Below are positions 38,806 through 46,974 of a stretch of DNA of 64,000 nt, one piece after another. Numbering within the stretch: position 1 is the first letter of the stretch; the number at the start of each line of letters is the position of its first letter. Source of the stretch: JBBROS01 sp965217935 (GTDB lineage Bacteria > Pseudomonadota > Alphaproteobacteria > Acetobacterales > Acetobacteraceae); assembly GCA_965217935.1 (NCBI GenBank), contig OZ244581.1, positions 496,001 to 560,000 of the forward strand. Reading direction: 5' to 3'. Under the pieces are notes generated by a model. That model saw nothing but the letters and a program-made list of their open reading frames with translations, had not been told where the DNA came from and did not search any database. The translations under genes and the position numbers were made by a program.

Positions 38806-39438
38806 TCAAGCATTTGCAAGCCGCGCGCGCACGATTTCAAGCGCCCGCGCCAGGGTTTCGTCCGCATTGAGGCCAGTCGTGTCCAACTGGACCGCATCCT
38901 CGGCCGGGCGCAAGGGCGCCGTGCTGCGCCCGGAGTCCTGGGCGTCCCGCGCACGCATCTCGGCATCCACCTGATCCAGCGTCATCGCGATGTTCCGGCC
39001 CCGCAGCTCAAGCCAGCGGCGACGCGCGCGGGCGGCGACGCTGGCGGTGACGAACAGCTTCACCGGCGCGTCGGGGCAGACGACGGTGCCGATGTCCCGC
39101 CCATCCAGCACCGCCCCCTGGGCTGCGACACGCCGCTGGAAGTCAAGCAAGGCGGCGCGAACCTCAGGCACGGCCGCGACAAGGCTGGAGGCGCGGTCGG
39201 CTTCGGGGCCACGCAGGTCCTGGCGGGCGAGGTCGCCGGGCTGAAGCGCGCCTGCCGCGGCGATGGCGGCGGACGTGTTCGCCGGGTCCGCCATCCTGTC
39301 CAGCACGAGGCGGCCGGTCGCGCGATAGAGCAGCCCGGTGTCGAGGTGCTTGAGGCCAAGCTCGGCGGCCAGGCGGCGGGCGAGCGTGCCTTTGCCCGCG
39401 GACGCCGGGCCGTCGATTGCGATGACGAGCGGCGGCAT
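38806..39438 (-). CDS. cmk: cytidylate kinase
   Basis: This 210-residue kinase phosphorylates CMP and dCMP. It has the P-loop IDGPASAGKGTLARRLA near the N-terminus, then LDTGLLYRATG and LDGRDIGTVVCPDAPVKLFVTAS, and RDAQDSGRSTAPLRPAEDA with the lid arginines. It lies 3 bp downstream of aroA and upstream of rpsA, the standard order. Confidence 0.96.
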   Translation of the reverse strand: MPPLVIAIDGPASAGKGTLARRLAAELGLKHLDTGLLYRATGRLVLDRMADPANTSAAIAAAGALQPGDLARQDLRGPEADRASSLVAAVPEVRAALLDFQRRVAAQGAVLDGRDIGTVVCPDAPVKLFVTASVAARARRRWLELRGRNIAMTLDQVDAEMRARDAQDSGRSTAPLRPAEDAVQLDTTGLNADETLARALEIVRARLANA

Positions 39439-39441
39439 CGT

Positions 39442-40767
39442 CTAATGGATCGCCGCGCCCAGGCCGCGCATCAGCGACACGAAACCAGGGGCGCCGTGAT
39501 CGACAAAGGCGCCGTCGTCGAGCGCGACCGGCGCGTCTGCAACCTGACCGAGCGCCAGCGCGCCCATCGCGATGCGGACGTCCATCCCCGTTTCAACCAC
39601 GCCGCCGCCCGGAACGGGGCCGCCATCCACGATCAAGTCGTCACCCTCGATCACGGCATGGACCCCGTTCACGGACAGCATGGCGGCGATCGCTGAAAGG
39701 CGGTTGCCGCCGTCCGCGCGCAGCCCGGACAACCCGCGCATCCGGGTCCGCCCCTCCGCCGCCGCCGCCGCGACGGCCAGCGCCGGGCAGTCGTCGATCA
39801 TGCCCTGCGCGCGGTCGGGCGGGATATCGGTCCCGCGCAGAGGACCATAGGCGACGACGATGTCGCCCACCGGCTCGCCGCCCGAGGCCCGTTCGTTCTC
39901 GATCACGATGTCCGCGCCCATCTCCCGCAGCGCGGTCAAATAGCCGGTGCGCGCCGGATTGAGTCCAACGCCCGGCAACGCCACGCGCGATCCCGGCACG
40001 AGCAGCGCCATCACCAGCGGGAACGCGGCCAAGGACGGGTCCGCCGGCACGGCGACATCGGCGCCGCGCAACTCCGGCTGCCCAATGAGGCGGACCACCC
40101 TGCCCTGCCCGGTCGCTTCAACCTCGATGTCCGCCCCGAAATGCCGCAGCATCCGCTCTGTATGGTCCCGCGTCGGCTTGGGTTCCTCGATCATGGTCCA
40201 ACCTGGAGCATTCAGGCCGGCCAGCAACAGCGCCGGCTTCACCTGCGCCGACCCGGCCGGCACGCGGCACTCGATCGGCAGCGCATCGCGCGCCCCACGG
40301 ATGCCGAGCGGCAGAAACTCGCCTTCCCGGCCGTGAAACGACGCGCCGCAAGTCCTCAGCGGCGCCGTTATCCCGCGCATCGGCCGGCTGCGCAGCCTCC
40401 GGGTTCCCGTTACGACGGCGAACAGGTCATGGCTGGCCAGGGCGCCGCAGAGCAGGCCGGCAGCCGTGCCGGAATCGCCGACATCGAGCACGTCCGACGG
40501 TTCGGTCAGCCCGCCGATGCCGCGCCCGGCCAAACGCCATCGCCCTGGCCCGTCGCAAACCGCTTCAGCGCCGAGGGCGCGCATGGCTGCGGCGGCGCAA
40601 CGCAGGTCCCTGCCTTCGAACAGGCCGGTCAAGCGGCTCTCGCCGACGGCAAGCGCACCGAGCATCAGCGCGAGATGGCTGATGACCTTGTCGCCCGGAA
40701 CGGCCATTGCGCCCGAGAGGGGGGCGGCTGGACGCCGGGCGCTGAGCGGGCGGGGAGCATCGGTCAT
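39442..40767 (-). CDS. aroA: divergent 3-phosphoshikimate 1-carboxyvinyltransferase (EPSP synthase)
   Basis: This 441-residue protein has EPSP synthase fold and neighbourhood, but many ligand-binding motifs are altered. The usual GDKSISHRAL reads GDKVISHLAL (Ser and Arg lost), NSGTxxR reads DSGTAAG, GDPSSAAF reads ADPSLAAF, IDEYP reads IDDCP, KESDRL reads DGGNRL (catalytic Glu lost) and DHRIAM reads DVRIAM. SAQVK and TRDHTERML are kept. The frame is intact over the full length. It may be inactive, relaxed or repurposed; another aroA elsewhere would then be needed. Confidence 0.8.
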   Translation of the reverse strand: MTDAPRPLSARRPAAPLSGAMAVPGDKVISHLALMLGALAVGESRLTGLFEGRDLRCAAAAMRALGAEAVCDGPGRWRLAGRGIGGLTEPSDVLDVGDSGTAAGLLCGALASHDLFAVVTGTRRLRSRPMRGITAPLRTCGASFHGREGEFLPLGIRGARDALPIECRVPAGSAQVKPALLLAGLNAPGWTMIEEPKPTRDHTERMLRHFGADIEVEATGQGRVVRLIGQPELRGADVAVPADPSLAAFPLVMALLVPGSRVALPGVGLNPARTGYLTALREMGADIVIENERASGGEPVGDIVVAYGPLRGTDIPPDRAQGMIDDCPALAVAAAAAEGRTRMRGLSGLRADGGNRLSAIAAMLSVNGVHAVIEGDDLIVDGGPVPGGGVVETGMDVRIAMGALALGQVADAPVALDDGAFVDHGAPGFVSLMRGLGAAIH

Positions 40768-40902
40768 GAACGCCCTCGTGTATGGCATGGCGACGCAGGG
40801 TTTGACAGTTGCGCGCAGCAATGGCATGGCCCGCGCCCTCCGGCGGGGTTTCGGCCCGGCTCACGCCCCGGACCATGCCCCGGACCATCTGACGAGGACC
40901 TG

Positions 40903-41235
40903 ATGGCTAAGCCCGAACTCGGCACCAAGCGCGTATGCGTCTCTTGCGGCGCGAAATTCTACGACCTGGCAAAAACCCCGGCCATATGCCCGAAATGCGG
41001 CGCCGAGCAGCCGGCGGACCTGCCGCGGCCCCGCCGCACCGGCGGCAACGTGGCCGAAGAGAAACGCGCGAAGAAGCCCGCGCCCGAGGTCGATGACGGC
41101 GACGTGGAAGTCGAAGTCGCCGACGAGGATGAGGCCGAGGACGTGCTGGAGGACACCAGCGACCTCGAAGACGACGCCGACGCGATCGGCACGGACATCG
41201 AAGTCGAGCCGGAAAGCGACGAGAAGGACATGTAG
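40903..41235 (+). CDS. TIGR02300 family protein
   Basis: This 110-residue protein begins MAKPELGTKRVCVSCGAKFYDLAKTPAICPKCG with two CxxC pairs for a zinc ribbon and the FYDL motif that defines the family; the remaining 70 residues are extremely acidic (Glu and Asp runs). Function is not known; it is found mainly in alphaproteobacteria beside aroA. It is divergent from aroA with about 135 bp between starts. ACGAGG precedes the start. Confidence 0.92.
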   Translation: MAKPELGTKRVCVSCGAKFYDLAKTPAICPKCGAEQPADLPRPRRTGGNVAEEKRAKKPAPEVDDGDVEVEVADEDEAEDVLEDTSDLEDDADAIGTDIEVEPESDEKDM

Positions 41236-41262
41236 CGGCCGCCGGACGCCGATGGGCTGGCC

Positions 41263-41763
41263 TCACGCGCCGATATGATGGTCGACGTAGGCGATGGCCT
41301 CGCCGGGCGTCCTCAATGCCGTGTCGACCACCAGATGCGGCCGATCCCAGAACTCGTATTCGCTTTCCAGCACGGCCTGCCAACTTGGGCAGACGAGGCC
41401 CGGCAAATCGGGCCGGCGCCCTTCCACCCTGCGCCGATGCTCGATATTATCGGAGCAGAGGACCTCGATCTCGACGATGCGGACCCGGGCGCGGCCCGCG
41501 ACGGCCCGCCATGCCTCCCGGCTCTCGGCGACCGGATTGACGCAGTCCACGACCACGGCCCGCCCGTCCGCGAGGTTGCTCTCGGCCAGCGCGTTGGCCA
41601 CGGCATACCCGGCGGCCCCGATACCGCCGGCCAGGACCGCGGCGTTTCGGATCGCTTGCTCAATCGCGTCGATCCGAAGGTAGGTTGCGCCTCTCCGGAT
41701 CGCGATGCCGCGGGCAATCGAGGTTTTCCCGCTTCCCGGCAAGCCGCCGAACACGATCAGCAT
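41263..41763 (-). CDS. AAA family ATPase / small-molecule kinase
   Basis: This 166-residue P-loop protein opens with FGGLPGSGKTSIARGIA (Walker A at residues 6-14), then YLRIDAIEQAIRN and VVVDCVNPVAESREAW, the pattern of gluconate- and shikimate-kinase-like or polynucleotide-kinase-like enzymes. Substrate unknown. It lies about 30 bp downstream of mntH on the same strand. Confidence 0.8.
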   Translation of the reverse strand: MLIVFGGLPGSGKTSIARGIAIRRGATYLRIDAIEQAIRNAAVLAGGIGAAGYAVANALAESNLADGRAVVVDCVNPVAESREAWRAVAGRARVRIVEIEVLCSDNIEHRRRVEGRRPDLPGLVCPSWQAVLESEYEFWDRPHLVVDTALRTPGEAIAYVDHHIGA

Positions 41764-41794
41764 CGCGACTTCGCTTGATCTGCAGCCGGACGGT

Positions 41795-43120
41795 CTAACC
41801 GGCTGACACGCCCGGGATCGGCACGCCGAACGTCTGCAACAGCAGCACCACGTTCAGGCACAGGATCACGGCGGCGCCGACGATCGCCATCACGTCCACC
41901 ACCCGGCCATTGGCGAACTCGCCCATGATGGCTCGGTTGCGGGTGAACAGCACCAGCGCGATCATCGGGATCGGCAGCGCGAACGACAGCACGACCTGGC
42001 TATAGACCAGCGCGTCCGTCGTGTTCACCCCCAGGGCGACGATGACGAACGCCGGGACCATCGTCACCAAGCGCCGCACCCAGATCGGGATGCGGAAGCC
42101 GACGAACCCCTGCATGATCATCTGCCCGGCCATCGTGCCCACAGCCGACGACGATATGCCGGACGCCATCAGCGAGATCAGGAACACCGTGGCGGCCGCG
42201 CCGCCCAGCAGCGGGGTGAGCGTGCGGTAGGCCGTCTCGATCTCGGCGACGTCCGAATGCCCCTCGTGGAAGGCGGCCGCAGCCATCATCACCATCGCCA
42301 TGTTGACGGCGCCGGCGATGGCGAGGGCGATGACGCACTCCCGGTTCGAGAACCGCAGCAGCAGCCGGCGCTCGCGGGCGTCGGCGCCGGGGGCGCGATG
42401 CTGCGTCAGGCTGGAGTGCAGGTAGACGGCGTGCGGCATGACGGTGGCCCCGATGATGCCGACCGAGATGGTCAAGGCCTCGGCACTCGGCATCGAAGGC
42501 GTGACGATGCCCAACCCGGCCTGGCCCCAGGCCACGGGCGCGATGAACATCTCGATCAGGTAGCAAAGGCCGATGACCGCCACCAAGCCGCCGATGACCA
42601 GCTCCATCGGGCGAAACCCGCGGCCCTCGAACATCAGGATGGCGTAGGTGACCGCCGCCGTCACCGCCATGCCGTAGATCAGCGGCATCTGGAACAGCAG
42701 CGCAAGCCCGATCGCGCCGCCCAGGAACTCGGCCAGGTCTGTCGCCATCGCCGCGACCTCGCTGACCACCCACATGGAATAGCGCACCGGCGGCGAGAAC
42801 CGGTCGCGGCACATCTCGGCCAGGTTGCGCCCGGTGACGATGCCGAGCTTGGCCGACAGCGCCTGGAACAGCATGGCGATGAGGTTCGCTGTCACCACGA
42901 CCCAGAGCAGCGAGTAGCCGAACTGCGACCCGGCCTGGATGTTGGTCGCGAAATTGCCCGGGTCCATGTAGGCGATCGAGGCGATCACCGCCGGGCCGGC
43001 GAACAGGAGCATGGAGCCGGGACCACGCCGCCGGCCGGCCAGCACGTCGCGGATCGCCGCGTCGGTGCGCTCGCTGAGCGTTCGTTTCACGCCGGTGTTT
43101 GACGCCGCCAAACCGCTCAT
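41795..43120 (-). CDS. mntH: Nramp divalent metal transporter MntH
   Basis: This 441-residue proton-coupled Mn2+ importer has eleven predicted helices. The metal-binding DPGN is at residues 53-56 (YMDPGNFAT) and the second site is MPHAVYLHSSL near residue 225. It is divergently arranged with the MntR regulator; a perfect inverted repeat lies between them. It should import manganese, possibly iron. Confidence 0.94.
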   Translation of the reverse strand: MSGLAASNTGVKRTLSERTDAAIRDVLAGRRRGPGSMLLFAGPAVIASIAYMDPGNFATNIQAGSQFGYSLLWVVVTANLIAMLFQALSAKLGIVTGRNLAEMCRDRFSPPVRYSMWVVSEVAAMATDLAEFLGGAIGLALLFQMPLIYGMAVTAAVTYAILMFEGRGFRPMELVIGGLVAVIGLCYLIEMFIAPVAWGQAGLGIVTPSMPSAEALTISVGIIGATVMPHAVYLHSSLTQHRAPGADARERRLLLRFSNRECVIALAIAGAVNMAMVMMAAAAFHEGHSDVAEIETAYRTLTPLLGGAAATVFLISLMASGISSSAVGTMAGQMIMQGFVGFRIPIWVRRLVTMVPAFVIVALGVNTTDALVYSQVVLSFALPIPMIALVLFTRNRAIMGEFANGRVVDVMAIVGAAVILCLNVVLLLQTFGVPIPGVSAG

Positions 43121-43173
43121 TGTTCCGAGAGTCCATGTGCCTTCCCGGCAAATGTGCCCTAGGCTACACTTAC

Positions 43174-43188
43174 GTCAAGAGGCTTGAC
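43174..43188. promoter_or_regulatory. candidate MntR operator in the mntH-mntR interval
   Basis: GTCAAGAGGCTTGAC is a perfect 6-bp inverted repeat around a 3-base centre. It overlaps TTGACA (43184-43189) and, on the other strand, TTGACG, both resembling -35 elements. It lies 54 bp from the mntH start, which fits repression of mntH by manganese-bound MntR. Confidence 0.5.
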
Positions 43189-43411
43189 ATTTGATCACGA
43201 TAGAGACAACCCGTTGCAAGCTTCATGTTCAGGCGTCTGCCATATGCTGCCGCTTGCGGCGATTTGCGGCGCGGGGTAGCGAGCGTCTGCATACGCCGTT
43301 CAAACCTCGTGGCTTAGGCTGTAAAGGGTTGCTGATGCTACATTCACGAACGGCGCAAGCGATAGGCCCAGCCTCATCAAGCGCGTCGGAACGTTCCGGC
43401 GGACATGAGCA

Positions 43412-43885
43412 ATGACGGCGCACGCCAAGGCGCAGCTGCCCCCCCCCATCGCGGACCTGCCGGAGGAGCCGACCCAGGCCGAGCGCTTCGGCAAAGCCAG
43501 GACCGGCCGCTCGACCGCCTTGCTGGAAGACTATGCCGAGTTGATCTCGGACCTGCTCGGCACCGTGGGCGAGGCGCGCTCGACCGACATCGCCCGCCGC
43601 CTCGGCGTCTCCCATGCGACCGCGATCAAAAGCATCCAGCGCCTCAAGCGCGAGGGCCTCGCCACTGCGCGTCCCTATCGCGGCGTGTTCCTGACGCCCG
43701 CCGGGCAGGCGTTGGCGGAACGGGTGCGCAAGCGCCACCGGGTCGTCGTCGCTTTGCTGGTTGCGGTCGGCGTTCCGCTGGAGGCCGCCGAGTCGGATGC
43801 CGAGGGCATGGAGCACTACGTGTCGGAACCCACGCTCACGGCCTTCAGCACGTTCCTGCGCAAGCGGGAGCGCGATGGAGGCTGA
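43412..43885 (+). CDS. mntR: manganese-responsive regulator MntR (DtxR family)
   Basis: This 157-residue protein has a winged helix (residues 35-92: LGTVGEARSTDIARRLGVSHATAIKSIQRL) followed by the dimerisation domain with metal-site residues (RKRHRVVVALLVAVGVP, then ESDAEGMEHYVSE). The EGMEHYVS segment matches MntR rather than iron-sensing IdeR. It is divergent from mntH, its expected target, with a 290-bp gap that includes the palindrome at 43174. Confidence 0.92.
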   Translation: MTAHAKAQLPPPIADLPEEPTQAERFGKARTGRSTALLEDYAELISDLLGTVGEARSTDIARRLGVSHATAIKSIQRLKREGLATARPYRGVFLTPAGQALAERVRKRHRVVVALLVAVGVPLEAAESDAEGMEHYVSEPTLTAFSTFLRKRERDGG

Positions 43886-43982
43886 CCAGCGTGGGCGAAA
43901 CATGATGAACGATACCGCGCCGCCGCCCGGCCGGGGACAGACCCGTTGCGCTTACGCCACCTCGCGAAAGCGTTGACCCGCC

Positions 43983-45195
43983 ATGAGGCTCCCAACGGCT
44001 CTGAAATCTGATCCGCTCTGCGGCCACTGCTTTGCCAGGGTTCGCGCCACGGGCCAGCCGGCCGAGGTCGCCCGCACGCAACGCAGCGCCGGCGCGTTGC
44101 GGCAGACCGCCTCGCCTCTGCGCGATGGCCGCGTCGTCCGGCGCCTGCTTGTCGGCGCCCTTGTTCCGGACGGGCAGTCCCGCGCCACGGCGGCGGCCTT
44201 CGGCATGGACCGGCAAATCAGGCGGCCATCGCGCTCGCGCGTTGGCACCCGGCCTGCGCCACTGGCTGCTGCGCGGCAACGCCCGCGGGGGGCCGGGCTG
44301 TCGGCCAGCCCATCCCGGGCCGGCCGCCGCATTGGACGGAGGCGCAGAGGGCCGAACTCAAGCAGGTTGCGCTGGACGGGCCCGACCTGGACCAGCACGG
44401 CGCCGCGCCGACCTGCAACGCGAGATCAGCCGGCGTCTCGGCGCACGTTGCCACGGTCGGCACAGGGCTGGGCATGCTGGGCCTGACCCGCTTGCAGGCG
44501 CGCCCCCGGCCCATCCGGGCACGGTTGCCGACGGTGAGGCGGCTTTCAAAGCGCCTTGAGCGGCATCGCGCGCCGCGCCGTTGCCGCGCGATGCGGCGGC
44601 CGGGCCGTAGAGGTCGGGCTCGAGGACGGCGGAGGGCCGAAGGCCGAGGACCGCGTCGGTGAGCCAGGGAACGCTGGGCGCGGTTTGGGCGAGACTTGCC
44701 AAAGGGTCCGGCCGGCGGAGCCGGATGGAATGGCAAGCCGAGGGCGAGCGCGGCTCGTGCCCGGTCGCCGAGCGCGACTGCCTGCCGAGGCTGGGCCTAT
44801 GTCTTCGCCGCCGCCTGCCCGGCGCGCGCGGCCGGCGGCGCCCTGGCCAGGCCATCGGCCTCCCTCGATGCCATGACCCTGCGCCTGCGCCAGACCGGCG
44901 GCCGGGCGGGCCCATGCGGCGCCGATCCTCGGCGGCGCCGGGCGGCATCGCACGGGCGGTGCGCTTGCGATGCCGGACACCGTTTCGCTGGTGCGACGAC
45001 CAACCCTACAGCCCCGGGCTGAGCCCGGTTGAGACGGTCCGGGAACGCCTGCGCGGCAACACGCTGAGCGCGACGGCATGGGAGAGCCCTGACGCCATCG
45101 TCGAGGCGTGCCGCAACGTCTCGACCGTCTTCGTCGGCGATTTGGGCCGGATGGTCTTTGCAGCCAATCGGGCTTGGGCAAAGGTTACTTTTCAG
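43983..45195 (+). pseudogene. degenerate IS630-family transposase
   Basis: Fragments of one transposase appear in several frames of the plus strand. In order: a DNA-binding region with AAAFGMDRQ, RRADLQREISRRLG, EVGLEDGGGPK (decayed DDE segment), AYVFAAACPARAAGGAL with ASLDAMTLRLRQ, and finally QPYSPGLSPVETVRERLRGN and RAWAKV. The last is the YxPxLNPVE-type C-terminus typical of IS630. Repeated frameshifts mean no functional enzyme; intact ends were not identified. Confidence 0.8.
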
Positions 45196-45208
45196 GCGGA
45201 TTGGTATC

Positions 45209-45311
45209 AGCAGACAGTCGTGGCACGAGCGGCGCATGTCTGCTCAAGGACTTTTGAAGACGCATCATCTTTCGCGTTGCGACGGAAGGCCGTCCCGCGA
45301 CACGATACTTG
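45209..45311 (+). repeat. two-hairpin dispersed element, copy C (diverged)
   Basis: The first hairpin retains AGCAGACA (45209-45216) with TGTCTGCT (45237-45244). TTTTGAAGACGCATCAT then matches copies A and B, followed by a second hairpin with GACGG/CCGTC and CGCG/CGCG. It lies just after the IS630 remnant. The segment from 45312 to 45462 shows no gene. Confidence 0.75.
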
Positions 45312-45462
45312 GGGCGCTCATTCGGACATGATCGCTGCGATTCAGTTGTCGAACGATGGCCTCAATTATTGTTTTGTCGGGCAGCTTTGTCGGCGCGCCA
45401 AAGTCTTTGCTTATGATCCCATTCTGCAGCCGCAATGGACTGATGCCAGTGCCTTTGCCTTG

Positions 45463-46974
45463 CTAAACAGCCAAATACTGCTCGCGCACCGCCCCATCCG
45501 CCTGCAGCGCCGCGACGGCGCCGGACCAGGCGGCGCGGCCTTTTTCGATGACGATGGCGCGGTCGGCAACGCGGGCGGCGAAACGGAGGTTTTGCTCGGC
45601 AAGAAGAATGGTGACGCCTTCGGCTTTCAAGGCCAGGATGGCGGCGGCCATTTGTTCGGTGATGACCGGGGCCAGGCCTTCGCTGGGTTCGTCGAGCAGG
45701 AGCAGGCGCGGGTTGCCCATGAGGGTTCGGGCGATGGCGAGCATTTGCTGTTCGCCGCCGCTCATTTGGCTGCCCGGGCGATGGGGCATCGCGGCGAGGT
45801 TGGGAAACAGGGCGAAGAGGCGGGCGGGGGTCCAGGGCTCGGCGCCGGGGCGGACAGGCTGGCGGGCGGCGTCCAAATTTTCGAGCACGGTGAGGTCGGC
45901 GAAGATGCGGCGTTCCTCGGGGACGTAGCCGATGCCGGCGCGGGCGATGCGGTGCGGCGCCCAGTTGGTGATGTCCTGGCCGGCGAAGGCGATGCGGCCG
46001 CGCGCGGCTGGAACAAGGCCGATAAGGGTTTTCAGGGTGGTGCTTTTGCCGGCGCCGTTGCGCCCGAACAGGACGAGGACTTCGCCCTGCCCGACGCTGA
46101 AGGACAAGTCATGCAGGATGCGGGCGCGGGCGTAGCAGACGCCGACGCCGTCCAGGGTCAACATGGCACGGTTCGGACTGGCAGTTGACGTCCTGATCGG
46201 TCCAGTCCTGGCGCTCGCGGCCTGGCGCCCGCCGCTTGCCGCGCCGACGCCGAGATAGACGTCGCGGACGCGGGGGTCGGCGCGAACGGCGGCGGCGGGG
46301 CCTTCGGCGATGAGCAGGCCGCGGTCCAGGACGACGATGCGGTCGGCGGCGGCGAAGACGACGTCCATGTCGTGCTCGGTGAAGAGGACGGCGAGGCGGC
46401 GGGCGGTGGCGAGGCCGCGGACCAGGGCCATGAGGGCGATGCGCTCGGCAGGGGCCATGCCGGCGGTGGGTTCGTCCATGAGGAGCAGCGTGGGCTGGCT
46501 GGCGAGGGCCATAGCGAGTTCGAGGCGTTTGAGGTCGCCATAGGCGAGGACGCCGGCGGCTCGGTCGGCCTGGTCGGCGAGGCCGAGTTCGTCGAGGAGG
46601 GCGCAGGCAGCGGGCCGGTGGAGGCGGCGGGCCGGGCGCCAGGGGCACCAGATTTGGCCGGCCTGTGCGATGAGGGCCATCTGCACGTTCTCGGCGACGG
46701 TCATGGAGGCGAAGGTGGCGGTGACCTGGAAGGTGCGGCCGACGCCCAATCGCCAGATGGCGCGGGGGGAAAGCCCGGCGATGTTGCGGCCCCGGAGCAC
46801 GATGCGTCCGGCGTCGGGGCGGAGCTGGCCGCCGAGCATGTTGAAGCAGGTGCTCTTGCCGGCGCCGTTGGGACCGATGAGGGCGAGCATCTCGCCCGGC
46901 CGGACCTGGAAGGAGACGTTCCGCACGGCCTGGACGCCGCCGAAGGATTTCTGCAGGCCCTCAACCGCGAGCAC
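45463..46974 (-). CDS. livGF: fused LivG-LivF branched-chain amino-acid-type ABC ATPase
   Basis: One open reading frame of 503 codons contains a LivG-like ATPase (Walker A GPNGAGKST at 34-42, MDEPTAGMAP as Walker B) and a LivF-like ATPase (Walker A GRNGAGKST at about 304-312, SGGEQQML, LDEPSEGLAP). LivF would normally start at ATG 46164 (residue 271), but no stop separates it from LivG: a linker of about 24 residues bridges them, and its last part coincides with a family 2 repeat. GTG at 46974 starts the gene, overlapping the permease stop. Separate LivF initiation is possible. Confidence 0.82.
   Translation of the reverse strand: MLAVEGLQKSFGGVQAVRNVSFQVRPGEMLALIGPNGAGKSTCFNMLGGQLRPDAGRIVLRGRNIAGLSPRAIWRLGVGRTFQVTATFASMTVAENVQMALIAQAGQIWCPWRPARRLHRPAACALLDELGLADQADRAAGVLAYGDLKRLELAMALASQPTLLLMDEPTAGMAPAERIALMALVRGLATARRLAVLFTEHDMDVVFAAADRIVVLDRGLLIAEGPAAAVRADPRVRDVYLGVGAASGGRQAASARTGPIRTSTASPNRAMLTLDGVGVCYARARILHDLSFSVGQGEVLVLFGRNGAGKSTTLKTLIGLVPAARGRIAFAGQDITNWAPHRIARAGIGYVPEERRIFADLTVLENLDAARQPVRPGAEPWTPARLFALFPNLAAMPHRPGSQMSGGEQQMLAIARTLMGNPRLLLLDEPSEGLAPVITEQMAAAILALKAEGVTILLAEQNLRFAARVADRAIVIEKGRAAWSGAVAALQADGAVREQYLAV
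46170..46210 (-). repeat. short dispersed repeat, family 2, copy 4, within livGF
   Basis: On the minus strand it reads GGACTGGACC, then TCAGGACGTCAACTGCCAG and TCC, with GGACTGG/CCAGTCC as inverted ends. It matches the core of the copy at 63222 (TCAGGACGTCAATTGCCA) and encodes part of the LivG-LivF linker. Confidence 0.65.
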
